Positions 1-5,768 of a stretch of DNA of 6,809 bases are shown here, piece after piece. Made by a program: the position numbers and the translations under genes. Source of the DNA: Alphaproteobacteria bacterium (lineage in GTDB: Bacteria > Pseudomonadota > Alphaproteobacteria > BNTO01); the NCBI GenBank assembly GCA_025996655.1, contig BNTO01000046.1, positions 1 through 6,809 on the forward strand. The letters are read 5' to 3'. How positions within the stretch are numbered: the first letter of the stretch is position 1; each line of letters begins with the position of its first letter. Under the pieces are notes generated by a model. The model was not told the origin of the DNA. It did not search any database and worked only from the letters and a program-made list of their open reading frames with translations.

Positions 1-87
1 AGCTGTTCTAGCTGTCGTTCCTGCAACAAAAAATTCCATTAATTTTAGCTGTTCTTTTTTGCTCAATTTGCAATGTTTTATGTACAT
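1..87 (-). CDS. IS1595-family-like transposase, N-terminal fragment (runs off the window)
   Basis: The minus strand from the ATG at 87-85 is open for 29 codons to the window edge. It reads MYIKHC followed by KLSKKEQLKLMEFFVAGTTARTA. The block 'KLSKKEQL-L--FVAGTTAR-A' is what I recognise as the N-terminus of IS1595/ISXO2-type transposases, a helix-turn-helix start ahead of a DDE-type catalytic domain that would lie outside this window. The product would cut and join the IS ends during transposition. The start lies 38 bases inside the proposed IS end at 125, a normal distance for a compact IS. I see no good Shine-Dalgarno sequence before the ATG. The assignment rests on recall of the motif; only the N-terminus is visible, so intactness cannot be judged. 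Confidence 0.68.
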   Translation of the reverse strand, partial: MYIKHCKLSKKEQLKLMEFFVAGTTARTA

Positions 88-101
88 ACGCGCACCTTAA
101 C

Positions 102-125
102 ATAAAAATGTTAGGTGTCAGCCCC
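102..125 (-). repeat. IS end repeat, copy 1
   Basis: This 24-base segment matches 575-598 at 22 of 24 positions, in the same orientation; the differences are at 116/589 and 122/595. Here it forms the terminus of the IS1595-like element. The shared core on the minus strand is CCTAACATTTTTAT, preceded by GGG-CTGAC. Confidence 0.75.
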
Positions 126-368
126 TTTTATTATGTCATCTTGTGCGATAAAAAGAACATTCTCGGAAAGCAAGAGAAAAACAATTGCTTCGTTAGATTG
201 AGGCTTAGGAGCGACCAAAAAATTTTCCGCAGCGATACCTAATTCGCTCTCGTCCCAAGAGATTTTTTTATCGCTTGCCTGCCCTCCTGCCATACCCCCA
301 AACACAGAGCCAATCTTATACTTTTCAACAAATTCTTCATATTTGACCTTTCGCAATATAATTGCCAT
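111..368 (-). pseudogene. Small unknown protein gene, 3' end truncated by IS insertion
   Basis: An 85-codon frame starts with ATG at 368-366. I do not recognise the protein. It is mixed-charge and soluble-looking, with a glycine-rich patch (FGGMAGG, residues 23-29) and a hydrophobic stretch VFLLLSENVLFIA near residues 63-75; no membrane span or signal peptide is evident. The first 81 codons (368-126) are native. The last four residues, GADT, and the TAA stop (113-111) are encoded entirely by the IS end that begins at 125. The native C-terminus is therefore lost and the original length unknown. A possible AAGG ribosome site sits about 11-13 bases before the ATG, and a TATAAT lies just upstream. 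The gene could still be expressed as a shortened protein. Whether it was ever coding is moderately supported. Confidence 0.45.
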
Positions 369-386
369 TAGCGTAAATACACCTTT

Positions 387-415
387 ATTATAGCCTACTA
401 TTTATGCGACTACAA
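387..415 (-). promoter_or_regulatory. Possible promoter for the truncated unknown gene
   Basis: On the minus strand a perfect TATAAT (392-387) lies 17 bases downstream of TTGTAG (415-410), which matches TTGACA only in its first three bases. Transcription would begin near 380, giving a leader of about a dozen bases before the ATG at 368. The -10 element is strong and the -35 weak, so this is tentative. Confidence 0.3.
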
Positions 416-439
416 GTCTTTTGTTTTTTCTGTGTAAGC

Positions 440-574
440 CTACAGGATTTGAGACTGTTCGAGAATATCCTGACAAGGAAAATACTCCAGGGGAGTTCGG
501 CCTTTCAACCTAAAAGTGCTAACAAATCGTTCAAAATCCTGGGGGTAGTCTCATATGTATTTGAACTGAGACAT
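440..574 (-). pseudogene. Transposase relic: C-terminus of an IS481/IS3-type integrase
   Basis: The minus strand carries one frame from ATG 574-572 to TAG 442-440, broken by a TGA at 553-551. Before the stop it reads MSQFKYI. After it come 36 codons beginning DYPQDFERFVSTFRLKGRTP and continuing LEYF. The block FRLKGRTPLEYF resembles the 'G-TP-E' tail at the end of the DDE (rve) integrase core in IS481/IS3-type transposases, and FKYI-x-DY resembles the segment just before it. Resemblance on both sides of the TGA indicates a decayed gene and not a chance frame. The catalytic region is absent, so it cannot be active. The family assignment comes from motif recall over a short stretch and may be off at family level. 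Confidence 0.45.
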
Positions 575-598
575 ATAAAAATGTTAGGGGTCAGTCCC
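575..598 (-). repeat. IS end repeat, copy 2 (solo)
   Basis: This is the second copy of the 24-base IS end found at 102-125, in direct orientation. On the minus strand it begins GGGACTGACCCC at 598. No IS1595-like coding sequence follows it; the integrase relic begins immediately to its left. It is best read as a solo terminus left by deletion, or the end of a small non-autonomous element. Nothing in 599-646 looks like a partner end. Confidence 0.6.
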
Positions 599-646
599 AT
601 GTTTAAGATTTATCAACTAAGCGACTAGATGTCTCGTCTCAAAAGC

Positions 647-2221
647 TTAGGCAGTCCCAATCAGTTCCGCCTTTTTGTCTTTGTCCATTTTAAAAATATG
701 GGTAGCGAAAGAATTGATGAAAGCGCGGTTGTGGCTTACAACCAAAACCGTTCCGTCATACGTTTCAAGGGCAGCCGCCAGAGTTTCGACGCTCGACATA
801 TCCAAGTGATTCGTGGGTTCATCAAGAATCAAAAAATTATTTTTTTGCGCAAGAAGTGCAGCCAAAGCAACTTTGCTTTTTTCCCCGCCCGACAAAACCC
901 TGACGGGTTTACGAATGTCATCCTTGGTGATCAGCAAATTCCCAAGCAAAGACCGCGCCTGAGCTTGCGTCACGTGAGGCGCGAGCAACAAAATATTTTC
1001 GAGAACATCTTTTTCTTTGTTGAGAACGTCCATTTGATCCTGAGAATAATACCCTATCGTGACATTCGCCCCTATCGTGCAAACTCCAGAGATCCAAGGG
1101 ACTTCGCCTATAATGCTTTTGAGTAACGTGGATTTTCCTATCCCATTCGCTCCCACCACAGCGATTTTATCGCCGCGCATAATTCTTAATGATAAATGTT
1201 GATTCAGTTTCTTCCCTTCGTAGCCAATTGCCGCGTCCTCGATATCAAACACGACTTTCCCGCTTGGTTTTTCCACAATCATTTTAAACTGCGCGCTTTT
1301 CGTAGCTTCTTCCGCCTCCAACCCGGACTCAAGTTGTTTCAATTTTTCTATCATTTTCAGACGGCTTTGCGCCTGTTTGGCCTTGCTCGCCTTGGCGCGA
1401 AAACGGTCCACAAAAGCTTGCATATGATCTTGCTTTTTTTGCAACGATTCTTTTTCGCGTTGGACTTGTTTCGCACGTTCTTCTTTTTGCAACAAAAAGG
1501 AATCAAAATCGCCGTTATAAACGCGCAACAAACCTTTGGACATATGCAGCGTAATCTCGGAAAGATTGTTTAAAAAATCACGATCATGCGAAACAAAAAG
1601 TAGGGTTCCCCGGAAAGATTTTAAATATTGTTCGAGCCAAGTCAGACTGGGCAAATCAAGATGATTCGTTGGCTCATCCAAAATTAAAAAATTAGGATCA
1701 TTAAGCAACAATTTGGCGAGTTCCAGCCGCATGCGCCAGCCACCCGACAAACTTTGGGGGCGTTGTTCAAATTGTTCGTTGTCGAAGCCCAAGCCGGCCA
1801 AAATGCCCTTCGCGTTCGCTTCCAGAGCGTAGCCGCCTTGGTCGGCGAATTCTTTTTCGGCTTTTTCGTAGGCGTCGTACGTTTCCTCAGAATAAGCTTC
1901 GGTCATATTTTTTAAGGCCTGCTCTCGTTGAGCGTGCAAAGCGCAAACTTTTTGATTCCCCGAAACGCATTCCTGCAAGATAGACTCCTTGGGATTTTCG
2001 CACGGCGATTGCGGGAGGTAGGCTAAAACGCAGTCTTTGGGAATAATAATCTGCCCATCGTCATACTCTTCAAGCCCGCTGATGATATTCAAAAGGGTCG
2101 TTTTCCCCGCTCCATTACTTCCGATAAGAGAAATATTGGCGTTTTGCGGGAATTGATAAGAAAAGTTGTTGAGGATGGCTTTGCTCCCAAAACTTTTTGA
2201 GAGATTTCGTACAATAATCAT
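647..2221 (-). CDS. ABC-F family ATPase (YheS-like), probable ribosome-associated factor
   Basis: This 524-residue protein has two ABC ATPase domains and no membrane segment, the hallmark of the ABC-F family. ABC-F proteins bind the ribosomal E site and adjust translation or relieve stalling and antibiotic block; they do not transport. Domain 1 has Walker A GSNGAGKTT (34-42), Q-loop Q71, signature LSGGWRMR (158-165), Walker B with LILDEPTNHLD (179-189) and switch histidine H212. The inter-domain linker (about 243-310) is charged, helical-looking and contains FRAKASKAKQAQSR (274-287), close to the YheS/eukaryotic ABCF linker. Domain 2 has Walker A GANGIGKST (357-365), LSGGEKSK (443-450), LILDEPTNHLD (464-474) and H497. 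Both sites look catalytically intact. It ends soon after domain 2 and lacks the C-terminal extension of E. coli YheS and Uup. It follows the small membrane protein gene by 33 bases, so the two are probably cotranscribed. No strong ribosome site precedes the ATG. Which ABC-F subgroup it belongs to is inferred. Confidence 0.95.
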   Translation of the reverse strand: MIIVRNLSKSFGSKAILNNFSYQFPQNANISLIGSNGAGKTTLLNIISGLEEYDDGQIIIPKDCVLAYLPQSPCENPKESILQECVSGNQKVCALHAQREQALKNMTEAYSEETYDAYEKAEKEFADQGGYALEANAKGILAGLGFDNEQFEQRPQSLSGGWRMRLELAKLLLNDPNFLILDEPTNHLDLPSLTWLEQYLKSFRGTLLFVSHDRDFLNNLSEITLHMSKGLLRVYNGDFDSFLLQKEERAKQVQREKESLQKKQDHMQAFVDRFRAKASKAKQAQSRLKMIEKLKQLESGLEAEEATKSAQFKMIVEKPSGKVVFDIEDAAIGYEGKKLNQHLSLRIMRGDKIAVVGANGIGKSTLLKSIIGEVPWISGVCTIGANVTIGYYSQDQMDVLNKEKDVLENILLLAPHVTQAQARSLLGNLLITKDDIRKPVRVLSGGEKSKVALAALLAQKNNFLILDEPTNHLDMSSVETLAAALETYDGTVLVVSHNRAFINSFATHIFKMDKDKKAELIGTA

Positions 2222-2254
2222 AAAAATCTTTAGGAAGCCAATAAATCTATGTTT

Positions 2255-2545
2255 TTAGCCGCCCACTCTTCCAGGGGCCGCCCCTACTGCCGCACTTAAT
2301 TTTTGGCCTACTTCGGCTTCAATCTGTTCACGCATTTTTTGTTCCATACTTTTTGACATAGGAACCGTTACGCACCCTGTTGCTCCAATGATTTTTAGAG
2401 CATCTTCCCTACGGTCGAACGCAATACACACGTCGCCTTTGACAAGGAATTCATAGCGCGTGTAGGTTCTAAGAAAGTCAAGGGAAAAAAAGCCAAAAAG
2501 AAGAAACGCCAAGCAAAAAACAAAGACAGAACGAAAATCAGACAT
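2255..2545 (-). CDS. Small single-span membrane or secreted protein, unknown function
   Basis: This is a 96-residue protein from the ATG at 2545-2543; a TTG three codons upstream (2554) is an alternative start. The N-terminus MSDFR is followed by one hydrophobic segment (about residues 7-24, VFVFCLAFLLFGFFSLDF). Then comes an approximately 70-residue soluble part with two cysteines (in GDVCIAF and GATGCVTV) that could pair if the tail is outside the cytoplasm. The end is a basic/acidic amphipathic stretch (SMEQKMREQIEAEVGQKL) and an Ala/Gly-rich tail. There is no clear signal peptidase site, so an anchored protein is more likely than a released one. I do not recognise the family. It lies 33 bases upstream of the ABC-F gene on the same strand, behind a good promoter, which supports its being a real gene and the first in an operon. 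Ribosome-site support is weak: AGAGGGG is too far from the ATG and marginal for the TTG. Confidence 0.55.
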   Translation of the reverse strand: MSDFRSVFVFCLAFLLFGFFSLDFLRTYTRYEFLVKGDVCIAFDRREDALKIIGATGCVTVPMSKSMEQKMREQIEAEVGQKLSAAVGAAPGRVGG

Positions 2546-2580
2546 GAAAAACAAATAGCGAAAGGCCCCTCTTTTTCTTC

Positions 2581-2611
2581 ATTATACAACAGATTGTGCA
2601 AGTCTTGTCAA
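2581..2611 (-). promoter_or_regulatory. Promoter for the small membrane protein/ABC-F unit
   Basis: On the minus strand TTGACA (2611-2606) and TATAAT (2586-2581) are both exact sigma-70 consensus hexamers. The spacer is 19 bases, longer than the optimal 17. Transcription would start near 2574, leaving about 29 bases of leader before the ATG at 2545. It is the best promoter match I see in the window and is correctly placed for the gene pair to its left. Confidence 0.55.
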
Positions 2612-2838
2612 ATGGAGGCCCAGCCGAAGTTCACAAAACACTTAGGACACGTTTTTTAGAGCTTTTATGCGCTAGACTCACTTCTATTCCGTTCCAATAA
2701 ATTCACAGCCCTTCTACTGTTTGGTCTCGAATCATTGGAGCATAATAAACAAGCAAGAATATTTAGAACCTGTCTTCATAATCGGATAATTCGGCTGAAG
2801 CGCTGGATTTTTAAGAGCATTTTTGCTCGACTCAAAAA

Positions 2839-2862
2839 GAATTCTCCTTTTAAGGAAAATTC
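2839..2862 (+). repeat. 11-bp imperfect inverted repeat containing an anti-Shine-Dalgarno-like CTCCTT
   Basis: The left arm GAATTCTCCTT (2839-2849) pairs with the right arm AAGGAAAATTC (2852-2862), with one mismatch (2844/2857). In RNA the innermost pairs would open to give a workable loop. The left arm contains CTCCTT (2844-2849), exactly complementary to AAGGAG at 2880-2885 in the next hairpin. Confidence 0.45.
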
Positions 2863-2864
2863 CA

Positions 2865-2905
2865 TATAAGCGAAAGACGAAGGAGGGACATGTCTTTCGC
2901 TTATA
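2865..2905 (+). promoter_or_regulatory. Perfect 14-bp hairpin presenting a Shine-Dalgarno sequence in its loop
   Basis: The arms 2865-2878 and 2892-2905 (right arm GTCTTTCGCTTATA) are perfectly complementary over 14 bp. The 13-base loop (2879-2891) reads GAAGGAGGGACAT. The loop holds AAGGAGG, the strongest ribosome-binding sequence in the window, and the first two bases of an ATG that continues into the right arm. No U-run follows closely, so it is a poor intrinsic terminator. It could be a translational control element, a landing site for a GGA-binding protein such as CsrA, or a DNA-level operator. The sequence alone does not decide. Confidence 0.5.
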
Positions 2906-2919
2906 ACATCATTATGTAA
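2890..2919 (+). CDS. Possible nine-residue leader peptide upstream of leuS
   Basis: The frame ATG...TAA encodes MSFAYNIIM. It is preceded by AAGGAGGG (2880-2887), ending two bases before the ATG; spacing from AAGGAG is four bases, on the short side. Ribosomes starting here would enter the right arm of the 2865-2905 hairpin and melt it. The peptide has no leucine codons, so classical leucine attenuation of leuS is not supported. Its reality depends on transcription reaching this point from an upstream promoter. It may be a chance frame. Confidence 0.2.
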   Translation: MSFAYNIIM

Positions 2920-2979
2920 TATTTTTATTTACGTTTCAATATTTTATATTCAAGTCATTCTTATATTTTTTTACTCTTC

Positions 2980-3007
2980 AAGAGAGAAAGATTTACGTTT
3001 CTCTCTT
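2980..3007 (+). repeat. Perfect 10-bp inverted repeat just before the upstream in-frame ATG of leuS
   Basis: AAGAGAGAAA (2980-2989) and TTTCTCTCTT (2998-3007) are exact complements around an 8-base loop (GATTTACG). The stem ends one base before the ATG at 3009 and would sequester the only purine-rich stretch that could act as a ribosome site for it. That argues against starting leuS at 3009. Only a few U residues follow, so it is at best a weak terminator. Confidence 0.45.
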
Positions 3008-3125
3008 TATGCAGGGATTCGGCCTTCTCCCTTTCGTAGAAGTCAAGCAAGACAAGAAGGGGCTCTTCTCCTTAAAAGGCAACAATGGTACACTGTCTCA
3101 GTTTTTCAGAATCCTTCCCTCCGCC

Positions 3126-5768
3126 ATGGCTAAGAATTATCCCTTTAGAAGCGTCGAAGAAAAATGGCAAAAAATTTGGAGCACAAAGGCCGCCCACAAG
3201 ACGCCGACCCTTTCGGGGGAGGATTCTGCGAAAAAGTGCTATGTCCTTGAAATGCTGCCTTACCCTTCCGGCAAAATTCACATGGGCCATGTGCGTAACT
3301 ATTGTATTGGCGATGTTTTGGCGCGTTTCAAAAAGGCGACGGGGCACAAAGTCCTCCACCCTATGGGCTGGGACGCGTTTGGCATGCCGGCGGAGAATGC
3401 CGCTATGCAAAATGGGACGGCGCCCAAAACGTGGACATATCAGAATATTGAGGCCATGAAGGCCACTCTTTTGGCGCTAGGGGTGTCTTACGATTGGGAG
3501 CGCGAATTGGCAACATGTTCCGAAGATTATTACGGTCACGAGCAGCAACTTTTTTTAGAAATGTATGAAAAAGGGCTTGTCTATCGGAATGAATCCTGGG
3601 TGAATTGGGATCCGGTGGACAATACCGTTTTGGCGAATGAGCAGGTGATTGATGGCAAAGGGTGGCGTTCGGGGGCGCTTGTTGTGCGCAAAAAATTGCC
3701 GCACTGGTGCCTTCGCATCACGCATTATGTTGAGGAATTACTGGCAAATTTAGACACACTGGGCGCGACGCATGAAAAAGCGGGCTGGCCAGAGAAAGTC
3801 CTTACGATGCAGAGGCACTGGATTGGAAAGTCGGAAGGCGGCCTTATTCAGTTTGGTTTTTCGGAAGATTCGGCCGACCGGCTTAAGGATTATAAAGACC
3901 CATCCCTTGTTGTTTTTTCTACGCGGCCGGAAACTCTTTTTGGGGCGAGTTTTTGCGCGTTGGCGCCGACGCATCCGCTGATTGAATTTTTGGCGCAAGC
4001 CGACGCGTCTTTGGCGCAGTTTGTTCAAAAATGTCACGAAGCGCCCACAACAGAGAGCACGCTGAGCGTTGCGGAAAAACAAGGCTATGACACAGGCATT
4101 CGCGTTAAAAATCCTGTGAAACCTACGGAAACGTTTCCTGTTTATGCGGCCAATTTTGTTTTAATGGAGTACGGAACAGGGGCCATTTTTGGCTGCCCCG
4201 CGCATGATGAGCGCGATTTTGATTTTGCAAAAAAATACCATTTGCCTATTGTTTCCGTGATTCGGCCGGAGAATTCTGCCGAGGCGGTCTTGCCTTATGT
4301 TGAGACCAACGGAATCATGGAAAATTCTGAATTTTTGACAGGCCTAACAGTGTTGGAAGCGCGCAAAAATGTTTTGGACGCCCTTGAAAAAAAAGGGGAC
4401 GCCCTTCGCAAAACAACCTACCGTTTACGCGATTGGTCCGTTTCCCGCCAGCGTTACTGGGGCTGTCCTATCCCCATGATCCACTGCCCGAAATGTGGAA
4501 CGCAGCCTGTTCCCAAAGCCGACTTGCCCGTCTTGTTGCCCGAAGACGTGGATTTCCAAAAATCAGGCAATCCCCTCGACCATCATCCTACGTGGAAAAA
4601 TGTGACCTGCCCTCAATGCGGGGGAGAGGCGCACCGCGAAACCGATACCTTAGACACTTTTTTCGAGTCTTCTTGGTACTTTTTGCGCTACTGTTGCCCG
4701 AAAGCGACAACGCCGCTGGATCGCGATGCCGTTGCGCAATGGATGCCCGTCGACCTTTATATTGGCGGGGTAGAACACGCCGTTTTGCATCTTCTCTACG
4801 CGCGTTTTTTCAATATGGTCCTGTGCGATTTAGGCTATTTGGAGGCACGAGAACCCTTTTCTGTTCTTTTGTCACAAGGCATGGTGTGCCACACCTCTTT
4901 TCAGGACGAAAAGGGGCAGTGGGTTTATCCCGACGACGTCGAAAGTTTGGCGAACGGGCGTCTTGTTAAGAAAGCGGATCAAACGCCGATTCGTGCCATG
5001 CGCGCTGAAAAAATGAGCAAATCCAAAAAAAATATTATTGACCCGGAGCGCATGATGGACACGTATGGCGTGGACGCTTTGCGTATTTTTATTATGTCGG
5101 ATACCCCCTATGAAAAAGATTTTGATTGGAATACCGACGCGCTGGAAGGATCCTGGCGCTATTTAAACAAAATGTGGCGGCTCTGCGAGGGCGTTCGGGA
5201 TGATTATACGTTTTCTGAGGATTTGTTGGCGTTTTCTTTGAAGAAAACCCTCACGCAAGAAGAAGCGCCTCTTCTTTTAAAAACGGCACATCGCTATTTA
5301 AAGAAGATTACACAAGCGCTCGATCAATTTGCGTTTCATAAGGCTCTCGCCTTTCACAGGGAACTGACGCGGGAGATTGAAAATAATGTGGGGAAGGAGG
5401 CGCACGCGTGCGATGAGGCGTTCCTTGCTGAAATTTTGCATATTTGGTGTGAGGCGCTCGCTCCTTTTGCGCCCCATTTTGCGCTTGAAGTTTACGCGAC
5501 TCTTTTTGAGCCAAAGGACGCCTGTGTTGAATTAAAATGGCCCGTGCTTCGGGAGGACTTAGCCTACAGCGAGACGGTAACTATTGCGGTTCAAGTCAAC
5601 GGAAAATTGCGCGAAACGTTTGAAATCGAACGCGATGCGGAAGATGCCGTCCTTCAAACAGAGGGACTCAAACTTGAAAAGATTCAAAAATTTATTCAAG
5701 GGAAAAAAATCAAAAAAATCTTTATTGTCCGCAATAAACTCCTCAACATTGTGGTTGAAGACCGATGA
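3126..5768 (+). CDS. leuS: Leucyl-tRNA synthetase
   Basis: This is a class I aminoacyl-tRNA synthetase that attaches leucine to tRNA(Leu) in the cytoplasm, using ATP, and hydrolyses mischarged tRNA. The 880-residue product is close to the usual bacterial length (about 860-880). Residues 1-20 contain the family start YPFRSVEEKWQKIW. The HIGH motif is HMGH (52-55). The CP1 editing domain has the threonine-rich STRPET (265-270) and the conserved aspartate-bearing GCPAHDERD (356-364). A zinc knuckle has cysteine pairs C454/C457 and C495/C498. ETDTLDTFFESSWYF follows, then KMSKS (629-633), an anticodon-binding helical domain (about 690-800) and the C-terminal domain with VQVNGKLR. No frameshift or missing catalytic residue is seen. 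The frame extends upstream to an ATG at 3009, but those 39 codons resemble no LeuS N-terminus and a hairpin blocks that site. I therefore choose 3126, although it lacks a good ribosome site. Its stop overlaps plsC. Confidence 0.97.
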   Translation: MAKNYPFRSVEEKWQKIWSTKAAHKTPTLSGEDSAKKCYVLEMLPYPSGKIHMGHVRNYCIGDVLARFKKATGHKVLHPMGWDAFGMPAENAAMQNGTAPKTWTYQNIEAMKATLLALGVSYDWERELATCSEDYYGHEQQLFLEMYEKGLVYRNESWVNWDPVDNTVLANEQVIDGKGWRSGALVVRKKLPHWCLRITHYVEELLANLDTLGATHEKAGWPEKVLTMQRHWIGKSEGGLIQFGFSEDSADRLKDYKDPSLVVFSTRPETLFGASFCALAPTHPLIEFLAQADASLAQFVQKCHEAPTTESTLSVAEKQGYDTGIRVKNPVKPTETFPVYAANFVLMEYGTGAIFGCPAHDERDFDFAKKYHLPIVSVIRPENSAEAVLPYVETNGIMENSEFLTGLTVLEARKNVLDALEKKGDALRKTTYRLRDWSVSRQRYWGCPIPMIHCPKCGTQPVPKADLPVLLPEDVDFQKSGNPLDHHPTWKNVTCPQCGGEAHRETDTLDTFFESSWYFLRYCCPKATTPLDRDAVAQWMPVDLYIGGVEHAVLHLLYARFFNMVLCDLGYLEAREPFSVLLSQGMVCHTSFQDEKGQWVYPDDVESLANGRLVKKADQTPIRAMRAEKMSKSKKNIIDPERMMDTYGVDALRIFIMSDTPYEKDFDWNTDALEGSWRYLNKMWRLCEGVRDDYTFSEDLLAFSLKKTLTQEEAPLLLKTAHRYLKKITQALDQFAFHKALAFHRELTREIENNVGKEAHACDEAFLAEILHIWCEALAPFAPHFALEVYATLFEPKDACVELKWPVLREDLAYSETVTIAVQVNGKLRETFEIERDAEDAVLQTEGLKLEKIQKFIQGKKIKKIFIVRNKLLNIVVEDR

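Larger units (their letters stand above)
1..125 (-). mobile_element. 5' end of an IS1595-family-like insertion sequence
   Basis: The element is bounded on the right by an end reading GGGGCTGACACCTAAC on the minus strand, starting at 125. Ends beginning GGGGCTG agree with what I recall of IS1595-family terminal repeats. The transposase start codon follows at 87. The other end and the rest of the gene are beyond position 1. IS1595 elements usually duplicate 8 bp of target, so the adjoining bases 126-133 (TTTTATTA) are the expected target duplication; its partner would be outside the window. The reading frame at 126-368 runs into this end and stops within it, which marks the insertion point. Confidence 0.6.
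2612..3125 (+). other. Long gene-free spacer with clustered inverted repeats upstream of leuS
   Basis: No convincing protein or tRNA gene is visible over about 510 bases. The first half (2612-2810) is featureless apart from a segment near 2766 (GAACCTGTCTTCATAATC) that resembles an IS terminus but has no visible partner. The second half holds inverted repeats in quick succession: 2815-2828 (GAGCA/TGCTC, 4-base loop), 2839-2862, 2865-2905 and 2980-3007. From 2906 to 2980 the sequence is very AT-rich, with TATATT hexamers at 2945 and 2962 that could be -10 elements but lack matching -35 boxes. The spacer presumably contains the leuS promoter and leader; I cannot place the promoter with confidence. 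The in-frame extension of leuS from 3009 to 3125 is treated as leader. Confidence 0.5.

Noticed and set aside
404..628. A 74-codon plus-strand frame
   Set aside because: It is antisense to the integrase relic and runs across the IS end repeat; no sign of coding.
623..638. Seven-bp imperfect inverted repeat after the ABC-F stop as a terminator
   Set aside because: It has a mismatch, no GC-rich core and no T-run on the minus strand.
629..1573. Plus-strand open frames of 165 and 125 codons (629-1126, 1196-1573)
   Set aside because: They lie antisense inside the ABC-F gene, whose motifs are intact on the minus strand; the translations show no family features.
2395..2601. A 68-codon minus-strand frame overlapping the small membrane protein gene
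   Set aside because: It is another frame of the same hydrophobic stretch, and its start would lie upstream of the predicted transcription start near 2574.
2612..2810. A tRNA or other small RNA gene in the spacer (a GGTCTCGAATC stretch near 2723)
   Set aside because: The T-loop resemblance is partial and no acceptor or anticodon stems can be paired around it.
3082..3096. TGGTAC near the leuS start as a T-box sequence
   Set aside because: Only six bases match the T-box core and no specifier stem or terminator is recognisable; T-boxes are not typical of this kind of organism.
3009..3125. Extension of LeuS to the ATG at 3009
   Set aside because: The added residues have no LeuS character and the ATG is preceded by a stem rather than a ribosome site; 3126 gives the family N-terminus.
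3072..5514. Several open frames in leuS in other frames and on the minus strand (for example 3085-3459, 3750-4082, 4433-4969)
   Set aside because: leuS is continuous with all catalytic motifs in one frame; the alternatives are Arg/Phe-rich shadow translations.
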